Below, one piece after another: positions 41,401 through 51,778 of a DNA stretch of 64,000 bases (the first letter of the stretch is position 1; each line of letters starts with the position of its first letter). The translations under genes and the position numbers were made by a program. The stretch comes from Planococcus citri (Eukaryota > Arthropoda > Insecta > Hemiptera > Pseudococcidae), in assembly GCF_950023065.1 (NCBI RefSeq), contig NC_088677.1, positions 39,634,555-39,698,554 of the forward strand, written 5' to 3'. The notes beneath the pieces are model-generated. The model was not told the origin of the DNA. It worked only from the letters and a program-made list of their open reading frames with translations, and did no database searches.

Positions 41401-41863
41401 CCTGCGGGCATTGATTTTTAACGTATACAGATAATCCGTGTAATGGTTTTAAAACGAACAGCTCGTATGGATCCGACCACATTGCCGCGCTACAGTCGCT
41501 GGATCCGACAGAACAACGTTCGGATGCAGCGTACTTCATTTCTAGTGTGAAAGATGGCGCTTATGAGGAAGTGAATTTGTATGAGTGTGTGAACGTGTAA
41601 TACTATTCTCTGTAGTGGTGTCTGGTGATGTACCTGTATCGTGTATGTGTAGCGAGCTGGCAAAATATAATGCGAATGAATAGACCATTGAATACTATAT
41701 GGTGAAGGCTATGAGGGTGTAAAATGCCAAAAGAAAAGGACATTGATCTCCGGACTCCGGAGGAGAAAAGGCAGACGATCTTTTTCAATTCGTCATTTAT
41801 CATAGGTTCCAATTACATTTCACTGTCTACTCTGTCATATGTATAGGTTAGTCTTACAAGAAA

Positions 41864-42355
41864 TAGTGATGGGCCGATTATTAATCGATTAATCGAATAA
41901 TCGATTAATCGGCCTGAAAAATAATCGTTTGGCGATTATTTTTTCTTCTTCCGATTAATCGATTAATCGATTATTTTGAAAAAAATAATCGATCATGTTT
42001 TTATAGGGTATTTGGCGTAAATTTCATCACAATCTTGCGTTTTCTGGCGTTAAAATTGAAAAAGGATAATTTTCAAAACCGTGAAAACAGAAATATTGAC
42101 CAATCCATCTTGTATTTTCATCATTTTCTCCAGAATAATCACATTTCTGTCATTCTCTGTTATTTCAACGGTCAATTAATTAACATTTTTACGTTTTTTT
42201 CAGCAATTTTGAACATTTTAATGTGATAAAAAAATAATCGAAAATCATCGATTTAATCGATTATTTTTTCACCGATTAATCGGAGTCGCGATTATTTTTT
42301 TGGCCGATTAATCGATTTTCGATTATTTGAAATAATCGATTTTTGCCCAACACTA
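41864..42355. mobile_element. hAT-type MITE (492 bp) rich in ATCGATTA motifs
   Basis: Ends TAGTGATGGGC and GCCCAACACTA, flanked by a perfect 8-base duplication ACAAGAAA (41856-41863, 42356-42363). Both subterminal zones consist of iterated ATTAATCGATTAATCG units. No coding sequence. The TAGTG-TGGGC end is typical of hAT families. Confidence 0.88.
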
Positions 42356-42544
42356 ACAAGAAAGGTACAATCCCGACCAAGAAACTGATGTAATTTTTTT
42401 TGGACCAGACAAAGCTAGCTCTAAAAAACACGCAAAAATATCGTCACCGAAAATTCAAGGCGCTGAAGTTCATTTTTCAATTCTTGGTAAATTTTTGAAT
42501 ATGAAATTTGAGCTGAAAATGAAAAAATAAAAACAAAATCGTCA

Positions 42545-43480
42545 ACACGACCGGAAGTGAGTTCGAGCCGTTTTGAGCAGTTCTGGAGCATCTAACAAAT
42601 CTGAAATTCGAAATTTCACACTGTACCCTCTAATTGTAAATTGCTGTCAACGGGGTGGGGGGTGCTTTCAAACCATTTTGGAGGCTGCAGCAGCATTCTA
42701 GAAATTCAAATTTTTCAAATTTTCTCTCAGCCTACGTACAAAATTGCTGGACAATAAAAATAGTATAATTTTGAAGTACCTAGGTGACTGATCGTGCTAA
42801 TGTTGGAAATTACAGTGCGTAATCAGTCAAGTGGAGACAAACAAGCACCAAATCGAGCGTAAGTGGTGTTCAAGTTTATTTAGGCATGACACATTACATT
42901 GCGTATTACTTCCTGTGGGGGGAGGGGGGTGGACCAAAACCCACTCAAAGAGTAGTTAAAAAGTTGGTAACTTTTCAAAAATTGATCAGAGTTTCTTCAT
43001 AATTGTCAAATTTTACGTTTGGGTAAAATACCTATTTTTCGAAAAAATTGAAGAATAATTGTATTATTATCTATGCAAGAATAGGTAAATCTTATCAATT
43101 TGACAACTGCGGTGAAATTTTTCCAAAAAATTTGAAAAAACTGTTGACAAAGTTGACCAAAATTTTAAAAAATTGTCCAAACGTCGAGGAAAAAGATTAA
43201 AAATTGATTACATTTTTTAAAAAATCGTAAAATGAAGTCTGCAAATTTATGAATTTGAAAAGCTGAATTTTATAATTTGAAAATGAAAGGAAACTGGAAA
43301 ATTCGGTTGGTTGGAAATATTACTGAAGTAGGCAAAGCAGCTGAAATTATATAAATTTTCAAAAGCTTCTGCCTCTACTTCGTTCAGTCTCGTTTGTTTA
43401 TCTTATGTATTCTAAATTGAAATTTCTATAAATCCATCATTCAAATTAAAAAATATTGAATTTCGAGAACATGGAGTTTT
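42545..43480 (+). repeat. Copy 1 of a diverged direct repeat within the large element
   Basis: Shares many ordered blocks with 54125-54950 in the same orientation: GAGTTCGAGCC..TTTTGAG, GGTGACTGATCG, ACAAGCACCAAA, GAGCGTAAGT, GGGGGGAGGGGGGTGGACC, AACTGCGGT, GAAGTAGGCAAAGC, CTCTACTTCG. A shorter related block is at about 45540-45600. No coding signal. Confidence 0.7.
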
Positions 43481-44790
43481 TGGATTTCAAAAAAGTCGTT
43501 TTTTACTTCTCAAAATATGTACAAATTTCCAAGCGCATTCGCCCTCGCTTCGCTCGGGTCTTTTCACTTTTCATTTTCGAATTCGAAATTTAAAAAAAAT
43601 CTTATCAAAGTTGGTTATGGTTAAAATTTTATCTACATATGATACGAGTATATAAAATTCCAACAGCTTTCATTTTGCCTTCTGCCCTCCATTGAGCCAT
43701 ATGAACAGTCTTTCTTCCTCAAGAAAAGCACAATGAATTTTACCTTATCTTTGCTTCAGACAAATCTATTTTCGGACTCTTGAAAAAAATTATTAATGAC
43801 TTTATAAACGTAAAATCGGCTGCAGATTTTGTTGTTTTAAACATTTAAGTACCTACATATCTTTCAGGCACATTTTATCTGTTTAGGACAGGTAATAAAA
43901 AAGAAAAGGCACATTTTAGAAATTTATTTACTGACTGAATTAATCAACTAACTGACTTAGCATAAATCATTCACGAGGATGGTCAATTTTGAATTTTTGC
44001 GATTCTCCAAAAATTTACAAATCAATTTCTGCAGCTGAAATTTTAATTATATGTGTTTCAAACCATGCTCTTTACAAAACTTTCAGTCTAAATCAAATCG
44101 AATGTGAATTCCTGGAAAAGAGAGGTTCCCTTTCAAGTTGAATACAGTACCTACGCGCATTGTTTGTTTTGTTGACATCCTGAAGACTATATTCTTCTCA
44201 CTCTAAGACTCGACAACGTCCTAATAAGATTAATTATGTTAAAAATTCACTGTCAATGCTATTTTGCAAATATTTTTTGCCGAACCTTATTTTACTTCAA
44301 CATCCCCTACTTATAAATCTTTCAATGATATTGTTAGTACCTAACGGGGTAGTTGACCCAGATGTATCAATTGTCTGCTAGTTTTCTTTTTTTGCTTGAT
44401 GTGACGTTTATTCTTAAACAATACGATTTCATCATTCTAAACTATATAGCTTTAAAGAATAAAATCCATTAATAAGATAGGTATGCGACAAGCAGTACTT
44501 GGAAACTCAATTTTAAAAAGGTGAAATGCGGTCATATTTTTTAAAAAAGGAAAGCCGCTATTATTTGTACATACAGAAATACGATCTTCCAGGAAAAGTT
44601 CATCACTCAGGTGAACATGTACCTTATTTGTGGACAATAGTTTTTATAAAAGGAAGAAAACAATAATATCGTTTTGCGAGCAAACATAATGCATTTCTTT
44701 TCAGCAACAGTCAACGAAAAAGTTCTTGAACTTCTCAATAAGGCCTTTAGAAAAAGTGATTTTTTTGCATGGATACCTCAATTATGTAAA
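43481..44790. other. AT-rich sequence between repeat copy 1 and the transposase promoter
   Basis: No coding ORF or bounded element recognised. It contains the motif CTCGCTTCGCTCG at about 43545. Confidence 0.5.
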
Positions 44791-44792
44791 TG

Positions 44793-44829
44793 TATAAATA
44801 ACAGCTCGCTTCTCAGGTTCTTCTCATTC
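44793..44829 (+). promoter_or_regulatory. TATA box and initiator of the transposase gene
   Basis: TATAAATA at 44793-44800 and an arthropod initiator TCATTC at 44824-44829 (likely +1 at 44826, 33 bases from the first T of the TATA box). The ATG follows at 44894, giving a short 5' UTR of about 68 bases. Confidence 0.5.
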
Positions 44830-44893
44830 CTTTTTCAATTTTCGTCCGCGTAACTTATTCAAATGGTTTTCTTAAAAATGCGAATTTTGTGAA

Positions 44894-47800
44894 ATGTCTG
44901 GTAATAAGTGTGAATTTTTTGGTTGTGGAAAGTCAAAACGGACTGATGACGACTTGGTTTTTTTTCGCTTTCCGCAAGAGGAAAACAGAGCTGTACAATG
45001 GGTTGCTAATTCAGGTAAGTTTATTTTTTTTCATCAATATACTTAAGTGATCAAGAAATTATATAGTAATTTATAAAATTAAATCGCGGTAAACTAAAAG
45101 TTGGTTCACATTGAATTTTTAAATTTTGTTGTTTGTTGTTGTTGTGGGTTTAATTTTAACAAAAGTATGAGTACCTACAGACCAAAATTGAGCTTATTTA
45201 CAATTAATTATTTCTTTGAATAGGATACCTACTCCTACATATTACTATACATACTCTTATACCTATCTATCTACTTATCAATTCGACTTTTTTTTAAAAA
45301 TTTTGACGGGTTACCCATAAAATATCTACACCTACAATTGTTTTGAAAATTTGAAGCTGTTGGACAAAACCAGGTCGAAAGAACATGCAATAGCCAAAAT
45401 TTCACGTGATTAAGTGCATTTTTCGATTTTTGATGAATTTTTGAAAATCAAATCAAATAAAAAAATGAAATTTTCAACTACTTGGCCTAGAAATACGTAA
45501 TTTAGAATGGATTATATTTTCGATCCCCTAAATCGATTGGAAACGTTTTTGAATGGTTCTGAGCATTCATGGAGCGTCCAGTAAATTTGAAAAGTCGAAA
45601 TTCACTGTTTCCCGTTACAATTTTGACTTGAGCCGAATTGGCTGAAAATAAGTTTTTAAGCCACTTTGCAGCTTTCAACGACTTTTTGGAATTTACTGTT
45701 TTTTCAAAAAAACACCATAAAACCAGTCAATACCAACTTAAGCACGCCTGCTCGCGATTTGACCCGCTTGATCGACTGCGTGCCATTTTTCCAAAATCAG
45801 TGTGTTCCAGTTTGAAACTAGCCTATTTTTACAGTTTACACCCTATTGCAAGTGGGTCATCAACGAGTATCAATTGCATACTAAAGTGGATGTGGACACA
45901 TTTTATGGGTTTTTTTGACAAACTGAAATTTCCGAAATGTCGCTCGAGGCTGCATGCAATCATCTCCATTCCATTGAGTATGTTGAAATTAAGGTGTAGA
46001 GTGAGAGTGAAATGTAGCTGTCCAATTTCATTTGATGAAAATTTATGGAAATGTCAAGTTTCATATCTTTAGTTAGTTCAAAAATTTTTTCGCTACTTGG
46101 AAAACCATACTCCACTTTGTGATTAAAAATGAATCACACCCGTGACTCCCCGTTAAAATTTCATTTCGGAGTGACCAATTTTTGTTTGATTTTTTTTTTG
46201 TTTGTTGCAATGTGCCAATGCTCGTTTTTAGCGATACTGCTCTCCCTAAAAGAAATTCAAATGATATTCAAAATTTTGTTTGAGAATACTCAAAAATTGA
46301 AAATTGAAACTTTGTCATATGTAGTACCTACTTAGGTAAATAAAAGGATACCCCCCCCCCCACCATTAAGACAGGCAAAATGCCCTCAACTTCGGATTCT
46401 GATAAAACTCAATGGGTATGCTTAGTACTCTAAAAAAATAATTTTGGGTTTCTGTGAACGAATACAGTTAGAGGATACGTAGTGGTACCTCCCTGAACTT
46501 TTTCAGATTTTTTCATCGAATGGTGAGGGGGGGGAGAAAGGGAAACAAAAGAAACCTTTGAATCGACATTACTCCGGAACAAAAAAACATACCAAAAACG
46601 ATTTTTTCGTCAAATACGTAAATTTGAGTCCAGTTTTTATGGGTCATTCCATGCCAAATCGGCGGATTTTTGTAAAAGAGTTCTTCGATTCTTTTCAAAA
46701 TCAGGCGAATGACACAAACCGGACATTTTTTCGATTTTTTTGGCGGAGCTGTGGAGTTTTAAATTTTTCCAAAATAGCCGAAAATGGAAAATTTCAGTTG
46801 CAAATTGCTCCGGTTGTACGTGGTATAGAATTTTGAACGTTTTTTCTAATTGTAGTACTTCAAGTGACTAATCGACAAATTATGCCAAAATCAGTGTTGT
46901 CTCTTTCAAAAACCTAAAAAAATCGATTTAAAAACTTGCAATTTAAATATACCCGTGATGTATTGTCCCCCAGTAAAAATTCTCAGTTTTAGTCGTTTTT
47001 ACGTAGAATAACATATCAAAAAATTGCACCGGCATTTTTTTTTCATTTTCGAGAAAAAAAATCACAAGTTTGACACATTGCAAAAATACCACCAGAAACC
47101 TAAAAAATGAAAATTTTTCATTTTTGAGATATTTTACCAATGTGTAGACAAACATTTGTAAAAAATTTCCCTCACTCGCAATAATTTGTCAACGAATTGA
47201 TGATGAATTTTCATGCTGAAATTTTCGTTGACAAGGCTACAGCCTCTCCAAATGAACCGATTTTCTTACCGCCGATTTGGCGTGGAATGACCTAATAGAA
47301 ATCATCGCCTGGCCACTTGGAGTGGTGGGTCAAGCTGGAAAGCTAAAAAAAAACACGTTTTTTACGTTTTTCTCCAAAAATTATGGCAAATGGTGGAAAT
47401 TGAAGAAAACAAAAAGTGTTCAGCGTGAAATTTTACCACAGAATGTATAATTAAAAATTCATTTAAGTATACTGCGCGATCGTATTAGAACTACAGAAAT
47501 CAGAAAATTTGAAACCTATTTATCCCGATTAGAAGATATAGTTACCTACGGAGGTTTCGAGGAATCGTGAACAGAAAAAAAGTTCATATTCGGGTTCAGT
47601 ATCCTCGAAAACATACCATTCGATATATTACACGACTTTTCACATTTTTTCAAAATAATGGCCCCCTTTTTGGGGCACACAGGGCTTGGCACATGTAACC
47701 AGTCTTTAGGTAGGTAGGTAGGTAGGTACTCAAACTTTCAAGAACAGATTTTCAAAAAATGTTTAGTACATATGTACAAATAAGTAGGTACCTATTTCAA

Positions 47801-50800
47801 TTTTTATTCCAAAAAATTGAGTAGTTACACAGGTTGAAATTATTCAACTTTCAACGTGCTGCGAAACCATTTGTGATTGAAGATCGATGTACAAGATGAA
47901 CAATCCATAATGATGTTGTTTGTTTTACAGGGAACATAAAATTGACCTCCCTTAGTGGAACAGAACTTTATAATCGCAGGGTATGTCACAACCACTTCAA
48001 GGAGTCTGACTTCATGAATAAGAATGACAAAAAAAAGGGTCTCATCAAGACTGCCATTCCTCTACATTATTCTGATAATTTTGTTGTTCATCAAAATTAT
48101 TCCTTTAATGAAAGTAACACAAGTCTTCCCCTAAATAATTTGTTTGATTGCAACAACTCTATTCTTCCTCCCCAAAATAATTTGATTGATACTTCGTCTC
48201 CAAACCAATCTTCTGTAAATATTAATCCTTCTCGAATGCATTGCCCTGATTCATTAACTTCCGAACCATCTGCAAACAATAATCAGCATAACTGTTCGGT
48301 AGGTACCTATCTTTGTTGCCTAAAATATATTCAATTGTGTATGGCGAATGATCTATCATGAATGAAATGTTATACTTGTATTTCAGAAGTCATCTATTAT
48401 CTCATCTATACAAATGGTGCTTTTCGAGATAATGCTGCTGTACTCAATGATATGCTTCAAAGTAATTCAGTTGATTTTACTGCTCAATTACTATTCTCTG
48501 GATAATCATTCCGTCAACAATACTGCTCAACATGGCACAGCTACACAATCTCTTATTCAAAAAATTATTAATATGCCATCACCCATGCCCAGAAAACGCC
48601 GCCGATGTCGATTGAATTTTGTAGATGAAAAAGATACTCCGCGAAAAAAAAAATTGAAAACCCAGTAAGCATTGGAATGTCACAGTGACATCACATAATA
48701 TCACTGCGGAGATGTGTAATATCACTTTGTGATGTCTCTGAGATTAACTGGTGATATAAAATGTACCCATCAAAATGGTCTCACAGACATCACTCAGAAG
48801 GGCCCAGTGACATTTTTTAATGTCACAGAATGTCACAGATATATCACCAGGAAATATCTATGCAATATTGATGTAAATATTTCTAAAACATTCCCATTGA
48901 ATGTCGTTGAAATACCGATTATTGGAGTTCATTTGAATTGTGAAAATAATAAGATGTATTTTCTGCAAAAATATTCTCTTCTCTCAACTCCTGAAGTTTG
49001 GAGTTGAGTTGAGGCTGTTGACTCTGCCACGTTCGGCAAAGTCCCCAGCGCCCATCATTAATGAGGGCAAATTCGCATGAGGCAGTATCTTCCTTATATA
49101 CTAATTGTCAACATACTTTATCTGCGAGAAGTAAAAATGGTATAGTTGAGGCAGAAATGTCACTGTAATATCTTTTAGTGATGTCTATGTGATATCATCA
49201 AAGTTATATTTTTGAGACATTGCAGCCAAATATTTCTTTTTCCATTCCAAAGCAATGTCGCAAAAATGTCACAGAAATATTACTTTGTAATGTCCTATAC
49301 ACATCACAAAATTACATCACTGTGATATTAATGTCACAGCATGCTTACTGGGAATCGATTTAAAACAGCAGAAGGCATTGGTACGTACACAGTATCATAA
49401 AATATATCGTTTCAAAAATAACATAAAATCACTCAAACTTTTGAGGAACGTTAATACTATGATTGAAACCCACAAACTTAAATCAGAAAGCTCAAAAACG
49501 CTGGTTAAAATGCAATTTAAAACAAAGAAACGTCCTTGGAACGTGGATGAGAAGAAACTTTCATTAAAATTGTACTATAAATCTCCTACCACCTACAAAT
49601 TATTGAGAAATTTGGGAATAGTTCTTCCCGCTTCGTCAACTGTCCATAAATGGCTTGGTAAAATTGATTTGGCCCCAGGTTTACAAAGTAAGTTATTTGA
49701 TGGTATTAAACAAAAATTTCATGGACATCTTTATACAAAAAAAGCATGTGTTTTACTATTCGATGAAATGACAATCAAAAATCACCTTGAGTATAATAAA
49801 TTTGGTGATTACATCGAAGGATATGAAGATCTTGGTGAATTTGGAAGGAAAAAAAAGAGAGCTAAACAGGCCTTGGTTCTGATGGTGAGAGGTATTTATG
49901 AAAGTTGGAAAATTCCAATCGCATATTTTCTTTCAGAAAAAGGTGTGAATAAAGGCAATTTGAGGAATATTGTTACCGCAGCTATTAAAAAATTATTTGC
50001 AGCTGGTCTCATAGTAAAGGGTGTAGTATGTGACCAGGGCACAAATAATCAAGGGGCCTTCAAGTTATTAGGCGTTACCATGAAAAAACCATATTTTAAT
50101 GTGGAGGATCACAAGATTTACGCTCTTTACGATGTCCCTCACCTCATTAAGAATCTAAGAAACAATCTTCTAAATGGAAGTTACATAAATGATAAGGGAC
50201 TCATTCGTTTTTCCGATATCAGGCAGGTTTATAATATTAATAAGCCTAATCGTAAATCAAATGCACTTACAAAATTAACTGATAGTCATGTAGCACCAGG
50301 GCCATTTCAAAAAATGAGTGTAAAAAGAGCAGTGCAAACATTGAGTCAGAGTGTTTCATCTGTGATTCGGGTTTGTTTTAAATCAGGTGAGCTGAAAAGC
50401 TCAACTGCAGAAAATACAGCAGAATTTGTAGGATTTGTTGATAATCTTTTTGATTCTTTAAACAGTCGACACCCTTTGGATAAAAATCCCTATCGTCGAG
50501 CATTGCGAAGTACAGGAAAAGCTAAGCGCACCTTGAAATCTGGTGTAAAATATTTTAAAAAATTGAAGAAAATTCTGCACTCAGATGAAAAAAATACTGA
50601 GTATCAACCACCTTGCTTTAAAGGAATGGTTCAAACCATTCGAGCAATTTTATTACTGTTCAATGATGAGAACAAAAACCAAGAAATCAAATATTTATGC
50701 ACCAGTAAACTAAATCAGGATGCATTGGAAAATCTTTTTTCTATTTTTCGACAGAATGGTGGCTATAATCGAAATCCTACAGCCCGTACACTTCGAACTT

Positions 50801-51765
50801 CTTTTCGAAGTGAATATACTTGGTTTATGTACAATGACTTCAAAACAAATGGAAATTGCGAGCCTGATGGAGGGAAGTTCATTGATTTTGATTGGTTAAA
50901 GAAAGTTTCAAAAAGTATGAGTAGTGAGGTGGTGGAAGGAGTGGAAAATGTGGTTATAAATAATAATGATGCAACTGCTGTAAACAATGGTGAAGGGGGA
51001 GAGGTAGGCAGTGTGGAAAATGTGGTTCTGAAAGACGATAATGAAAATGTAATTGATGGTGAAGGGGGAGAGGTTAGCAGTATGGAAAATGTGGTTCAGA
51101 ATGACGATACTGAAAATGTAATTGTGAGTGGGGGTGGGGGGGTGGAAGGAACAGGAGATTTTGAAACAGAGAACATGGATGTGGATGTTACAAGTGCAAT
51201 TGAGTTGGTGGAAAGGATAGAGAATCTTGAAGCGGGGGAGAGGGGTGTCAATGTTTCTAGTCTTCCAGTTGAAAAAATTACATTGGAAAAATGCTCAATT
51301 ACTTACTTTGCCGGAGCTGTAATTAGATCGGTTGTTAATAAAGTGGATTGTAAAACGTGTTTGAGCAATCTGGTGGCTAGTTTTCCAGAAGAGACACCTT
51401 ATAACCAACTCATTGTTGAAAAAACATATGATAATATCACATGTACTAAAAACGAAGATGGTACTTTTGTGGGACTATTATATCCAGCAGAAATATACAC
51501 CTACGTTTTTAGTCATGTGATGGATATTTTTCAACAAAAATTCGTTTTGTTATCCCATAAAAAAAAATTGAGAGAGAAGATGTCGACCATTATCAAAAAA
51601 GATGAAACGATTATGTCATGGCTGGGGTCTGATGATTGTACAAAGCATCGTTTGGCAATCTTGGACTTCGCGCTACGCATAAAAATTTTTGATGCCACTA
51701 AAAAACAAAACGCCATTGATAAGGCTAATAAAATAAACAAATTGAAAATTTTGAACAATTTGTGA
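44894..51765 (+). CDS. THAP-domain P-element-type transposase, interrupted by a MITE
   Basis: Exons: 44894-45014, 47931-48298, 48387-48660, then 49353-51765 after the insertion at 48661-49352. The first two encode a THAP zinc finger: MSGNKCEFFGCGKSKRTDDD, later VCHNHF, and AIPLHYS at its end (C2CH pattern split by a 2.9 kb intron). A basic segment PRKRRRCR precedes the break. The long part is an RNase-H-fold transposase: numbering from the TTG at 49378, Asp129 in LLFDEM, Asp219 in VVCDQGTNN and Glu451 in NQDALENLF fit the P-element D-D-E triad, with YDVPHLIKNLRNNL and GGYNRNPTARTLR as further landmarks. Residues about 520-590 are three imperfect copies of a VENVV...GEGGEV repeat. The stop of exon 3 (TAA, 48666-48668) lies in the inserted element, so full-length protein is unlikely. 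Exon 3 has an odd hydrophobic stretch (MVLFEIMLLYSMICFKVIQL). Confidence 0.88.
46642..47292. mobile_element. MITE in the first intron of the transposase gene (about 651 bp)
   Basis: Ends GGTCATTCCATGCCAAATCG (46642) and CGATTTGGCGTGGAATGACC (47292) form a 24-base inverted repeat with one mismatch. No clean target duplication was found. The interior is AT-rich without coding sequence. Confidence 0.7.
48661..49352. mobile_element. MITE that breaks the transposase reading frame (692 bp)
   Basis: Ends CCCAGTAAGCAT (48661) and ATGCTTACTGGG (49352) are a perfect 12-base inverted repeat. The subterminal regions repeat TGTCACAGTGA and GATATCAC-like units. AA on both sides could be a 2-base duplication: removing the element plus one AA restores an uninterrupted frame across the junction. 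Superfamily not assigned. An ORF of 92 codons inside is read as chance. Confidence 0.82.
50941..51130 (+). repeat. Coding minisatellite in the transposase, three units of about 70 bases
   Basis: Units starting at 50941, 51013 and 51082 each begin with TGGAAAATGTGGTT and run towards GGTGAAGGGGGAGAGG. They encode an acidic, Gly/Asn-rich linker after the catalytic core. Confidence 0.75.
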
Positions 51766-51772
51766 AAATTTG

Positions 51773-51778
51773 AATAAA
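51773..51778 (+). terminator. Polyadenylation signal AATAAA of the transposase gene
   Basis: AATAAA lies 8 bases after the TGA stop at 51763-51765, a very short 3' UTR. Confidence 0.5.

Larger units (their letters stand above)
39840..41433. repeat. Left terminal inverted repeat of the large element, split by nested insertions
   Basis: Two parts, 39840-39886 and 41409-41433, join to match the right repeat (55611-55681) on the opposite strand. The split carries the duplication CCCGCGGG (39879-39886) / CCTGCGGG (41401-41408) of foldback C. Confidence 0.8.

Noticed and set aside
45638..46072. 144-codon ORF in the first transposase intron
   Set aside because: Begins with TTG, has no recognisable domain and lies in repeat-derived sequence between well-supported exons.
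48729..49007. 92-codon ORF inside the MITE at 48661-49352
   Set aside because: Reads through the subterminal repeats of the element, so any protein would just mirror the repeat.
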